Assembly (NCBI GenBank): GCA_937941555.1
Contig: CALDHJ010000032.1
Span: 1 to 13,734 of the forward strand
Source of the DNA: an uncultured Granulosicoccaceae bacterium
Lineage (GTDB): Bacteria; Pseudomonadota; Gammaproteobacteria; CALCKW01
DNA: 13,734 nucleotides
Direction of reading: 5' to 3'
Part shown: positions 1 through 12,075 of the stretch, one piece after another
Numbering within the stretch: position 1 is the first letter of the stretch
Layout of the letters: every line of letters starts with the position of its first letter
Made by a program: the position numbers and the translations under genes
The notes under the pieces: model-generated
Database searches by the model: none
Told to the model about the DNA's origin: nothing
Seen by the model: only the letters and a program-made list of their open reading frames with translations

Positions 1-16
1 GACGGCGGGGTTTTCT
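1..16 (+). terminator. Probable 3' arm of a terminator for an upstream gene (partial)
   Basis: The window opens with GGCGGGG followed by TTTTCTC, which is the usual right arm and T-tract of a Rho-independent terminator. The left arm would be CCCCGCC and would lie just before base 1, so it cannot be seen. The call is inferred from one half of the structure only. Confidence 0.35.
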
Positions 17-53
17 CGCCGGTGATGGACAATGCAACCCACTGTTTTCACCA

Positions 54-329
54 ATGGGTATCACGGCGCTACCTTTCGGACACCGCGTCGCCAGACTGAT
101 GGCAGCAGTCAGCGACCTTGATACGCGGTTGGACGCGGCCATTGCATCTGGCGACGACCACCGTATCTGCACGGTGTACGCTGACATTGCGAACTGGCAC
201 CGCGAGCAGGGAAACACCGATGGTGCCTGTTTCTTCTGGTCCCAGGCACTGGTCTACGCCATGGTCGATGGCGATGACAGAGCCGAATCGGGCCTGCGTG
301 ATCTGCTGGCGCAGCACGGCCGCGTCTGA
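54..329 (+). CDS. Small TPR-like conserved hypothetical protein
   Basis: A 91-residue soluble protein with no signal peptide or membrane segment. From about residue 16 it reads as two or three amphipathic helices rich in Ala, Asp and Leu, including the stretches DLDTRLDAAIASGD, ADIANWHREQGNTDGACFF and WSQALVYAMVDGD. The pattern (small residues at turn positions, GN/GD between helices, an aromatic at helix starts) resembles one or two tetratricopeptide repeats and short TPR-like hypothetical proteins of proteobacteria. No ribosome binding site is clear before ATG 54. The in-frame ATG at 99 is an alternative start that would begin just before the helical part. The gene runs convergently to the copper radical oxidase gene, with a hairpin between them. 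I do not recognise a specific function; a protein-binding role is only a guess. Confidence 0.6.
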   Translation: MGITALPFGHRVARLMAAVSDLDTRLDAAIASGDDHRICTVYADIANWHREQGNTDGACFFWSQALVYAMVDGDDRAESGLRDLLAQHGRV

Positions 330-340
330 ATCGCCAAGAC

Positions 341-369
341 AAAAAAACGGAGCCCGATTGGCTCCGTTT
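341..369 (-). terminator. Rho-independent terminator of the copper radical oxidase gene
   Basis: A perfect inverted repeat AAACGGAGCC / GGCTCCGTTT (345-354 and 360-369) with a 5-base loop. On the minus strand the hairpin is followed by seven Ts (plus-strand As at 341-347), the standard intrinsic terminator form, 19 bases after the minus-strand stop codon. On the plus strand only TTTG follows, so termination of the small gene at 54-329 here would be weaker. Confidence 0.85.
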
Positions 370-387
370 GCTCAGGTGTGGTGTCGG

Positions 388-3627
<3,240 letters not shown>

Positions 3628-3925
3628 ATAACACCATCCCGTTGGGGTTGTAATCGGGTGGCCGTAACTGCGCAGTTGTAACGCACGGGACACAGCTATG
3701 CCGATCGTGTAACTCGTGGGGCGATGCTATTGATTCAAATTTGTTACTTTTACGGGTGAGTTCTCATTTTTGAGAGCCCGGTCCGCTGTTGTGTCAATCT
3801 CGACTCGGTGATGCATGACACTGTGACGGCGGTCTCATTTTCGAACCTGACGGGCAGGCGTGTCGGAGCCAGCATGGCGCGTGGCTCGGCGTACACTCTG
3901 GTCTTTGGACAGCGAGGCAACAACG
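3628..3925. promoter_or_regulatory. Divergent intergenic region with a 12-bp perfect palindrome
   Basis: This 298-base region separates the divergent copper radical oxidase (minus) and kinase (plus) genes, so both promoters should lie here. AACTGCGCAGTT at 3666-3677 is a perfect palindrome flanked by GTAAC on both sides. It sits 39 bases upstream of the oxidase start and is a candidate operator. The stretch 3725-3775 is notably AT-rich and includes a small hairpin (TTCTCA/TGAGAG, 3761-3776). I could not fit a convincing -35/-10 pair for either gene. Confidence 0.4.
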
Positions 3926-4975
3926 GTGGGACAGTCCGCAAGCGGTGGCAATGAACTCGATCTCGAAGCGCTGAACGCCTATTTTCGACGCGCAGCACCT
4001 GCGCTCGGCGAGGTCCGTGTGGCGCACAAATTTTCCGGTGGACAGTCCAACCCGACCTATCGGCTCGAATCGAGCTCGGGCGATCTGGTGCTGCGCGCAA
4101 AGCCGCCCGGGGTGTTGCTCAAGTCCGCCCACCAGGTCGACCGCGAACACCGTGTCATGCACGCACTGCGCGACTCCGGTGTGCCGGTGCCAGAGATGCT
4201 CCACCTCGCACCGGATGGCGAGGACTCGCCCATCGGGCGGCAGTTCTTCGTGATGCGATTCGTCGACGGCGACATCCACTGGGAACCGGCGCTGAGCGCG
4301 TTGACTGTCGAACAGCGCCAGCGCGTGACAGACAGCATGAACCGGACCCTTGCGGCCCTGCACAGCGTGGCGCCTGACACTGTTGGTTTGGGTGATTTCG
4401 GGCGACCGGGCAGCTATTTCGCCCGTCAGCTGGGCCGTTGGTCGAAACAGTACCGCGCGTCGGAGACGACGCCGTATCCCACCATGGACCGCGTCATACG
4501 CTGGCTCGAAGATTCCCTGCCGGAGGACGACGGCAGCGTGTCGCTGGTTCACGGCGATTTTCGGCTGGACAACATGGTGTTCGACCGCGAGACGCAGGCG
4601 GTGAAGGCGGTGCTGGACTGGGAGCTTTCGACCCTCGGACACCCGGTGGCGGATATCGCTTACCAATGCATGCAGTGGCGTCTGCCTGCGGACAGTGCAT
4701 TCCGCGGCCTGGGCGGGCTCGATCGCTCCGGTCTCGGTTTGCCGGTCGAAGCGGACTATGTCGCGCAATACTGCAAACGGGTCGGAAGGGATTCGATTCC
4801 GAATTGGAACTACTACCTCGCGTTCAATTTCTTCAGACTGGGGGCAATACTGCAGGGCGTGTACAAGCGGTCACTCGACGGCAACGCGTCCAACCCTGAG
4901 CGTGCCAGCCAGTTGGGTCAGGCCGTCCCGCTGTTGGCGGCGGCGGCGTGGCAGATCATCGAGAACCCGGAATGA
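3926..4975 (+). CDS. ACAD10/11-type phosphotransferase (APH-fold kinase)
   Basis: A 349-residue cytoplasmic kinase of the aminoglycoside phosphotransferase superfamily, ACAD10/11-like branch. Landmarks from the chosen start are FSGGQSNPTYRL (~36-47) as nucleotide loop, RAKPPG with the likely ATP-binding lysine (~59), the catalytic HGDFRLDN (~209-216) and the metal-binding DWELSTLGHP (~231-240). Homologous domains fused to acyl-CoA dehydrogenases in animals phosphorylate 4-hydroxyacyl-CoA during hydroxy-acid breakdown. A role in acyl-CoA or hydroxy-acid catabolism is therefore plausible, but no dehydrogenase is visible next to it. GTG 3926 is preferred because GAGG (3914-3917) lies 8 bases upstream and family members begin ~15 residues before the LDLEAL helix. 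An upstream GTG at 3860 is open in frame. The stop overlaps the next start (ATGA), indicating translational coupling. The family is sure; the substrate is inferred. Confidence 0.85.
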   Translation: MGQSASGGNELDLEALNAYFRRAAPALGEVRVAHKFSGGQSNPTYRLESSSGDLVLRAKPPGVLLKSAHQVDREHRVMHALRDSGVPVPEMLHLAPDGEDSPIGRQFFVMRFVDGDIHWEPALSALTVEQRQRVTDSMNRTLAALHSVAPDTVGLGDFGRPGSYFARQLGRWSKQYRASETTPYPTMDRVIRWLEDSLPEDDGSVSLVHGDFRLDNMVFDRETQAVKAVLDWELSTLGHPVADIAYQCMQWRLPADSAFRGLGGLDRSGLGLPVEADYVAQYCKRVGRDSIPNWNYYLAFNFFRLGAILQGVYKRSLDGNASNPERASQLGQAVPLLAAAAWQIIENPE

Positions 4976-5907
4976 CCGACCAGACGACCTTTGTTCCCCG
5001 CGTTGAAGAAGGTGCCTTTGTGCGCGCCGTTTCGGATTTTCGCCACTGGGTGACACCCGATGGCGCCGCCGGGCCGAGCGGTGAGGGTGGCTTTGCCGCA
5101 GCGTCCGGGCGTTATCACCTCTACGTGTCCTATGCCTGCCCGTGGGCCAACCGGACTCTCATGTACCGCTCGCTGAAACAGCTCGATGCGCACATCGGTG
5201 TCAGCGTGGTGCACCCGCTCATGGGACCCGACAGTTGGCACTTCGATGACAGCTATCCCGGGGCAACGCGCGAACCCCTGTTTGGGGATCGCATGATGGT
5301 TGATGTGTACCGGCGCGCAGCGGCCCATTTCGACGGCGTGGTGACGGTGCCGGCACTGTGGGATTGCGAACGCGGCACGCTGGTCAGCAATGAATCCTCC
5401 GAGATCATTCGCATGTTCAACAGCGCCTTTGACGGCATCACCGGCAACACCGTCGACTTCTACCCGGCGCCGCTGCGAGACGAGATCGACACGTGGAACG
5501 CCCGAATCTACGACACCGTCAACAATGGGGTGTACCGCTGCGGATTCGCAACCACCCAGGCGGCCTACGAAACAGCCTTGACCGCGCTGTTCGATACCCT
5601 GGACGTACTCGAACAGCATCTGGAGGGGCGCGAGTACCTTGTCGGTGACCAGCTGACGGAGGCCGATCTGCGGCTCTTCCCGACACTGATTCGATTTGAT
5701 GCGGTCTATGTCGGGCACTTCAAGTGCAACCTGCGCCGCCTGATCGACTACCCACGGTTGCAGGCCCACACCGAGCGAATCTACCGCTTGCCTGGCGTCG
5801 CCGAGACGGTGCGCTTTGATCACATCAAGGACCATTACTACCGCAGCCACCTCAGCATCAACCCGACCGGTATCGTCCCGGTGGGGCCGGTGCTGACGTT
5901 CGACTGA
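4972..5907 (+). CDS. Glutathionyl-hydroquinone reductase (Xi-class glutathione transferase)
   Basis: A 311-residue soluble enzyme of the YqjG/ECM4/PcpF family. It reduces glutathionyl-hydroquinones to hydroquinones using glutathione through a catalytic cysteine. The active-site motif YACPWANRT places that cysteine at residue 56. ALWDCERGTLVSNESSEIIRMF (~128-149) carries the glutathione-binding Glu-Ser pair. The C-terminal helical domain includes YLVGDQLTEADLRLFPTLIRFD, diagnostic of the family. Length matches the usual 310-330 residues. ATG 4972 overlaps the preceding stop codon as ATGA, and no strong Shine-Dalgarno is visible, so it probably depends on translation of the kinase gene. A GTG 24 bases further upstream is open in frame but would lie inside the kinase gene. 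The pairing suggests a shared role in handling reactive or aromatic metabolites, which is inference. Confidence 0.92.
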   Translation: MTDQTTFVPRVEEGAFVRAVSDFRHWVTPDGAAGPSGEGGFAAASGRYHLYVSYACPWANRTLMYRSLKQLDAHIGVSVVHPLMGPDSWHFDDSYPGATREPLFGDRMMVDVYRRAAAHFDGVVTVPALWDCERGTLVSNESSEIIRMFNSAFDGITGNTVDFYPAPLRDEIDTWNARIYDTVNNGVYRCGFATTQAAYETALTALFDTLDVLEQHLEGREYLVGDQLTEADLRLFPTLIRFDAVYVGHFKCNLRRLIDYPRLQAHTERIYRLPGVAETVRFDHIKDHYYRSHLSINPTGIVPVGPVLTFD

Positions 5908-5938
5908 GTCCGGTTGCGGCGGCGGGTCCGGCCGGGAG

Positions 5939-5967
5939 TTGCCTTTTGGCCGGAGTCTCGCTACCTT
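5939..5967 (+). promoter_or_regulatory. Candidate sigma-70 promoter for the leader and leuA
   Basis: TTGCCT (5939-5944) and TACCTT (5962-5967) are separated by exactly 17 bases. A start about 7 bases after the -10 box falls at 5974, the A of the leader-peptide ATG, so the transcript would be leaderless. This is the best-fitting promoter I found in the window, but it is only a consensus match. Confidence 0.5.
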
Positions 5968-5973
5968 TGAGTC

Positions 5974-6024
5974 ATGAATATGTCACCCGCCGGTCTTCGA
6001 CTGCTGTGCCTGGCCGCTCTCTGA
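5974..6024 (+). CDS. Putative leucine-rich leader peptide of leuA (leaderless)
   Basis: A 16-codon ORF encoding MNMSPAGLRLLCLAAL and ending in TGA, 198 bases before leuA. Five of 16 residues are leucine, four of them within six codons (CTT CGA CTG CTG TGC CTG), as expected for a ribosome-stalling attenuator peptide that senses charged leucyl-tRNA. There is no Shine-Dalgarno, but the candidate promoter would start transcription at the ATG itself, so it could be read from a leaderless mRNA. Leucine-rich leader peptides ahead of leuA are established in other bacteria, including enterobacteria and Streptomyces. The position and composition support the call, but a peptide this short could arise by chance. 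Confidence 0.5.
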   Translation: MNMSPAGLRLLCLAAL

Positions 6025-6189
6025 GCGTCCAGGCGTCCTCTGCAGTCCCTCATTCCGAACCGGTGTCCCTCTGATGACAGTTTTCCCACGCATTACCCTG
6101 ATTTCCCGCGCTCATGCGTCGCTGCTGCGTCGACTTAGCACCGGGCCGCTGCACACCCGTGTGCCTGCGTGACCCGTCGCCCCCGTTGA

Positions 6190-7947
<1,758 letters not shown>

Positions 7948-7960
7948 GTCGACAATGGTC

Positions 7961-7989
7961 GCGCTTCGACCCCATTCGGGTCGGGGCGC
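7961..7989 (+). terminator. Strong hairpin after leuA, no U-tract
   Basis: A 12-bp stem (7961-7972 with 7978-7989, core CGACCC/GGGTCG, two G-T pairs) with a 5-base loop begins 14 bases after the leuA stop. It is followed by GGCAGCAGGC rather than a T-run. It may act as an I-shaped or Rho-assisted terminator, or simply protect the mRNA 3' end. Confidence 0.45.
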
Positions 7990-8062
7990 GGCAGCAGGCA
8001 AAAAATCTTTAGGTCTGATTCCTGCAACGGGTCATGCAATCTCTTGATCTGCGTGATATCCC

Positions 8063-10987
8063 GTGAAAACTGCTCTTTCGTTTCTGCGCCAAACCGCTTT
8101 GGCGGCTTCCATGACCGTGTTGCTCGCCAGCTGTGGTGGAGGCGGGGGTGGCGCGTCGTCTGATGGCAATGCGTTACTGAGCGGTGTTCTGCTCGACAGC
8201 GCCGTGTCGGGCGTTCATTACGACGACGCACTGACCGGCCTCGATGGCCGATTTTTCTATTACGCTGGTGACACGTTGCGGTTTCACCTCGGTGGCATTG
8301 AGCTTGGCAGTGTGCTCGGTCGCGCACAGGTCACGCCATACGATCTCGCCGGCAGCCACGATGACTATAAGCACGATCGTGCCATCCGCACGGCCCGTCT
8401 GCTGCAGTCGCTGGACGCCAATGCCAATTTGGCTGATGGCATTCAGATTTCAGATGCCGTGCGCAGCGCGGCCGCACGCGCTGAGCTCGACTGGACGGCA
8501 ACCTCGGCCGACTTCGAACGCGCCGCTGGCGACCTCGTGTTCAATCTGACAGCGGGGCAAGGCAGTCTTGTCACCGCCGCCAGCGCGAGGGCGCACTTGC
8601 AAGACACCCTGACCCACACTGTGGAGTCCTGCAGTTCGCTGCCGGCCAACACGGCATCATTCAATATCGACAACCCGCGGTGCCTCGATCGCGTGCGCAT
8701 GGCGAGTTGGCTCGAGACAGTGAACCCGCGAGAGTCGGCGCTGGACGAAGCCGTGGAGGCGCTCGCCGCAGGGGGCGATATCTCTACCGTACTGAATCAA
8801 CTTGTAGCCCTTGTGCCTGCTGGTACCACTGGTGTCGGTACCGACGAGCTTAACGCCCTTGGTGCTTGGGTTGCCGAGCGTGTCGCAAGCGACAACGCCA
8901 CGCTTCGTTCGCTGTTGGGCGAGTATCTGGGGTTGCGGTATGTCGCCCGTGTACATGGTGATCAGCCGTGCACGGAGCCGTGCGCCGAGCCGACTGTGGC
9001 ACAGGTGAGCGCCGCGTTGTCAGCGATGCAACGCACGGCGACACAGGCACTCTGGCAGCGGGCGCTCGCCGAGGCACGCGTGTCTCGGCGCGTGGCCCAG
9101 GACTGGTTGTCCTACGGCTTCAACCGTGACGCACTGATGGCGGCGCACGGTGTCAGTTCGTTGCGCGACCGCACGCCGTTGTTGGCGTCAGCTGCGTCGG
9201 CGCTCGGCATTGCAGCTTCCACCTACCGAGCGGATGTTGTTGATGCTTGGGCGGCGACACAGCTCGGGCTCAATGACAACGCCGTTACGCTACGCGGCAG
9301 TTTTGATTCATCGTCTGGTGTGTCGGGTGACGATACGGGAGGCATCACGGTCTCTGGCGTGACCTATGACGAGCTGGTGCTCGGGCAGTCCGTGGCCTTC
9401 GACGTGCGCGGCACGGCGCTGGGCGCCGGCTTGGTGCTGACGATGTCGGGGTGTGATGCCGCGCTCAGTGACGGCGGAAGCAGCACGCAGCGGGTATTCA
9501 GCTGCACCTTGGCCGGCGACAGCGGGTGGCGTGTCTTGGTCGTCAGTGACGGATTGGATGGCACCAAGTTGTATCGCTTGTCCGTGTTCGTGAAAAGCAC
9601 CGCGTCTGATTCACCAGACGATGGGGATGACGGGTCGTCAGATGACCCGATCGATGATCCCGTTACGCCAGAGCCGCCGAGCGACGGCGGCACGATCAGC
9701 GTGACCAGCGTCGCTCCGACCAGTGCGACGCTTGGCGAGCGTCAGACATTCACTGTGCTGGGCCAAGGATTCACGTCGGCGACGTCTGTGACCCTCAGTA
9801 GCTGCACCACCGTGAGTGTTGCGTCGCAGACTGCGACGGCCATTCGCTTCAACTGCACACCATCCGGAACCGTCGGCAACCGGGCGCTCACCGTCTCTCA
9901 GGGCGCCTTTTCTGACAACTCGCTACGCGTTGCTTTCCTGCAGTCTGCACCGACCGTGTCCAGCGTGACGCCGACGGCAGCTACAGTTGGAGAGCAGCAG
10001 GTCTTTACGGTACTCGGTGAGAACTTGAGCACGGATCTGAGCTACACACTGGCATCGTGCGACAACCTCAGTGTGATCGCTGGCGCGAGTGCGACGGAAC
10101 AGCAGTTCCAGTGCACGCCGACAGCGGCTGGTGCACTGCGCGGTAGCATCAACGACGGAGCAACAGCGCTACACACTTTCAGTGTATTTGTTGCGGCCGC
10201 GGCAAACCCGACGGTAAGCGCCGTGTCGCCCGAGACAGCTGGCATGAGTGTTCCACTTGAATTGGTAGTAACTGGCACAGATCTACCTGACAACTTGTCA
10301 GTGGGACTCGACAACTGTAGCGGCCTTTCAGTCGTATCGAGAACGACCACCGAACAGGTGTTCAGTTGCCGACCGGCTCAGGCAGGCGTGCTATCCGGCG
10401 TCGTGTCTGCCGATGACGAAGTGCTCAATCGCTTCACGGTCGAAGTCACGGACGACCGCGTCGCGGTTTCTGAGGTGCGTCCCGGCGCGACCCGTCTGGG
10501 TGCCATCACCACGTTTACCGTGTCGGGCGAGTCCTTGCCCAACACGCTCACTCTGGCGATCGAAAACTGCAGTGACCTTCAGCCGCTCGGCGGCACCTCG
10601 GTGCGCCGCCAGTTCCGTTGCACGCCGACCGGCGCGCTTGGACCACGCGACGTCGAGGTCCTGTCGACCTCGAGCAGTACGGTGCCGTTGTACACCCACA
10701 CTCTGGTTGTCGCTGGAGACGGACCGCTCGTGACCAATGTGTCGCCGACGCAGGCGACAGTCGGCCGCTCGACGTCATTCACGGTGGTGGGGCAGTCGCT
10801 GCCGACGCAAATCACCTTCCGCATGGATGGCTGCACCGTTGCTCCCGTTGGCACCCCGACCACGTCGATTCACCGGTATCGGTGCACACTCAGCGGTGCG
10901 GCTGGTGTGCGCGAAGCGACTGTGATCAATACGCGCACTGGTGAAACGCTGTACAGTTTCAACGTGTCCGTGAGTGGCGCAACCTAG
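8063..10987 (+). CDS. Large lipoprotein with six cysteine-paired Ig-like (IPT/TIG-type) repeats
   Basis: A 974-residue protein with a lipoprotein signal peptide: MKTALSFLRQTALAAS, then the lipobox LLASC with Cys24 as lipidated residue, followed by six glycines. Residues ~36-95 (LLSGVLLDSAVSGVHYDDALTGLDGRF...) match the beta-rich N-terminal module common in large gammaproteobacterial surface lipoproteins. Residues ~105-400 are mainly helical, with cysteines at 190, 207, 303 and 307. From 427 to 971 come six Ig-like repeats of ~85 residues, with a strongly acidic Asp/Ser/Pro linker (~514-540) after the first. The repeats share VxxVxPTxATxGxxxxFTVxGxxL and two cysteines 17-18 residues apart. The GTG start at 8063 gives the full signal peptide; the ribosome site is weak. 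It probably extends from the outer membrane as an adhesive or scaffolding protein. The specific function is unknown. Confidence 0.85.
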   Translation: MKTALSFLRQTALAASMTVLLASCGGGGGGASSDGNALLSGVLLDSAVSGVHYDDALTGLDGRFFYYAGDTLRFHLGGIELGSVLGRAQVTPYDLAGSHDDYKHDRAIRTARLLQSLDANANLADGIQISDAVRSAAARAELDWTATSADFERAAGDLVFNLTAGQGSLVTAASARAHLQDTLTHTVESCSSLPANTASFNIDNPRCLDRVRMASWLETVNPRESALDEAVEALAAGGDISTVLNQLVALVPAGTTGVGTDELNALGAWVAERVASDNATLRSLLGEYLGLRYVARVHGDQPCTEPCAEPTVAQVSAALSAMQRTATQALWQRALAEARVSRRVAQDWLSYGFNRDALMAAHGVSSLRDRTPLLASAASALGIAASTYRADVVDAWAATQLGLNDNAVTLRGSFDSSSGVSGDDTGGITVSGVTYDELVLGQSVAFDVRGTALGAGLVLTMSGCDAALSDGGSSTQRVFSCTLAGDSGWRVLVVSDGLDGTKLYRLSVFVKSTASDSPDDGDDGSSDDPIDDPVTPEPPSDGGTISVTSVAPTSATLGERQTFTVLGQGFTSATSVTLSSCTTVSVASQTATAIRFNCTPSGTVGNRALTVSQGAFSDNSLRVAFLQSAPTVSSVTPTAATVGEQQVFTVLGENLSTDLSYTLASCDNLSVIAGASATEQQFQCTPTAAGALRGSINDGATALHTFSVFVAAAANPTVSAVSPETAGMSVPLELVVTGTDLPDNLSVGLDNCSGLSVVSRTTTEQVFSCRPAQAGVLSGVVSADDEVLNRFTVEVTDDRVAVSEVRPGATRLGAITTFTVSGESLPNTLTLAIENCSDLQPLGGTSVRRQFRCTPTGALGPRDVEVLSTSSSTVPLYTHTLVVAGDGPLVTNVSPTQATVGRSTSFTVVGQSLPTQITFRMDGCTVAPVGTPTTSIHRYRCTLSGAAGVREATVINTRTGETLYSFNVSVSGAT
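9341..10975 (+). repeat. Six tandem Ig-like protein repeats
   Basis: Encoded repeats span residues ~427-511, 545-628, 630-712, 716-796, 800-886 and 888-971. Cysteine pairs are 464/481, 581/598, 666/684, 751/769, 836/853 and 924/941. The DNA has diverged between units, so the repetition is clear at the protein level only. The Cys pair probably forms a disulfide within each domain. Confidence 0.8.
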
Positions 10988-11050
10988 CTTGCGGTGAGCG
11001 CCACAGACAGGTAGCGTTGCGCGCTGACATTTTCCGTTGGTCGCAGCGCT

Positions 11051-11623
11051 ATGGGCAATCGCCTGTCTAAAATCTACACCCGCACCGGTGACGCCGGTGA
11101 GACCGGGCTCGGCGATGGCAGCCGCGTCGGCAAAGACTCCCTGAGAGTGTGCGCCTACGGCACGGTAGACGAGCTCAACAGCACGCTCGGCCTGTTGCGC
11201 TGCGAGGACGGTCCCGAGCTCTGCCTGCGGGCCATCGACGAGATTCAGCATCATCTGTTCGATCTGGGTAGCGAGCTGTGCGTGCCGGGATACGCGGTAT
11301 TGACGCCGGAACACGTGACCTGGCTCGAGTCGGTACTCGACCACCTCAATGCCTCGCTCGACTACCTCGAAGAATTCATTCTGCCCGGCGGGACCCGTGG
11401 GGGGGCGATCTGCCACATGGCGCGCACACAGTGCCGACGGGCGGAGCGCGATGTGGTGGCATTGGGGCGCAGTGCCGAATTGCCACCCAATGCTGCGCGC
11501 TATCTGAACCGTCTTTCGGACCTTTTGTTCGTCATGGCACGGCACTATGTGCAGCACCAGGGTGGATCGGATGTACTCTGGAAACGCGGCCGTGCGCTGC
11601 CACCGATCGAGGACATGGAATGA
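11051..11623 (+). CDS. pduO: PduO-type cob(I)alamin adenosyltransferase
   Basis: A 190-residue cytoplasmic enzyme that transfers adenosyl from ATP to cob(I)alamin to make coenzyme B12 (PduO/MMAB family). The N-terminal ATP-binding signature KIYTRTGDAGETGLGDGSRV lies at residues ~7-26, followed by KDS and AYGTVDELNSTLG (~35-47). The conserved EFILPGG (~108-114), CRRAERDV (~128-135) and RYLNRLSDLLFVMAR (~150-164) helices are all present. Length matches the family. It is the first gene of a close-packed cluster: its stop overlaps the following thioesterase start as ATGA. The 63-base gap before it shows no strong promoter or ribosome site. No B12-dependent mutase is in view, so the cofactor user (for example methylmalonyl-CoA mutase) must be elsewhere. 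Confidence 0.95.
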   Translation: MGNRLSKIYTRTGDAGETGLGDGSRVGKDSLRVCAYGTVDELNSTLGLLRCEDGPELCLRAIDEIQHHLFDLGSELCVPGYAVLTPEHVTWLESVLDHLNASLDYLEEFILPGGTRGGAICHMARTQCRRAERDVVALGRSAELPPNAARYLNRLSDLLFVMARHYVQHQGGSDVLWKRGRALPPIEDME

Positions 11624-12075
11624 GTGATAGCCGTGCGGAACGCGAATGGCGTCGGGCCGACTTTCCGCTACTGCGGCGGTTGGAGACGCGCTGGAGCGAC
11701 AACGACCGTTATGGCCACGTCAACAACGCGGTGTACTACACCTTGTTCGAGCAGGTCATGATGGGGTTTCTCGAAGAGTCGGCCAAGCTCGATCTTGACG
11801 GTTTGGGGCTGCGCTGCTACACCGTCGAGAATGGCTGTCGGTACCACGATGCACTGGTCCATCCCTGTGTCGTCGAGGCCGGTCTGCGGGTTTCTCGCCT
11901 GGGCCGTTCAAGTGTGCGCTATGAGCTTGCGCTCTTTGCCGATGGACACGACGCGGTACGGGCAACAGGTTCTGTTGTCGATGTGTTTGTCGACGCCGAA
12001 ACGGAGCGACCGACCGAGCTGCCGCAAACCGTGCGCGATGCGCTCTCGCCGCTGATCATGGATCGCGATGGCTGA
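11620..12075 (+). CDS. Acyl-CoA thioesterase, 4HBT-like hotdog family
   Basis: A 151-residue single hotdog-fold protein of the 4-hydroxybenzoyl-CoA thioesterase superfamily, expected to hydrolyse acyl-CoA to free acid and CoA. The family signature RWSDNDRYGHVNNAVYY is at residues ~24-40, with Asp29 in the place of the catalytic aspartate and the GHVNN turn at 32-36. The rest (long helix FEQVMMGFLEES, strands SRLGRSSVRYELALF and VVDVFVDAETERP) fits the fold. The start is set by the ATGA overlap with the adenosyltransferase. The 3' end overlaps the next gene by 8 bases. Substrate length cannot be told from sequence. Co-occurrence with a B12 adenosyltransferase suggests propionate or branched acyl-CoA metabolism, which is inference. 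Confidence 0.9.
   Translation: MSDSRAEREWRRADFPLLRRLETRWSDNDRYGHVNNAVYYTLFEQVMMGFLEESAKLDLDGLGLRCYTVENGCRYHDALVHPCVVEAGLRVSRLGRSSVRYELALFADGHDAVRATGSVVDVFVDAETERPTELPQTVRDALSPLIMDRDG

Noticed and set aside
3794..4768. 324-codon open frame on the minus strand opposite the kinase gene
   Set aside because: It is a shadow of a GC-rich coding strand: its translation is rich in Arg, His and Ala without recognisable motifs, while the plus strand has clear kinase motifs.
4918..5850. 310-codon open frame on the minus strand opposite the reductase gene
   Set aside because: The plus strand encodes an unmistakable glutathionyl-hydroquinone reductase; the antisense frame has no family signature or ribosome site.
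7994..8025. Possible riboswitch before the lipoprotein gene (GCAGG/CCTGC pairing)
   Set aside because: Only a 5-bp stem with a 22-base loop and no match to known riboswitch cores that I can see.
10775..11557. 260-codon minus-strand frame across the lipoprotein end and pduO
   Set aside because: It spans two well-supported plus-strand genes and has no recognisable domain.
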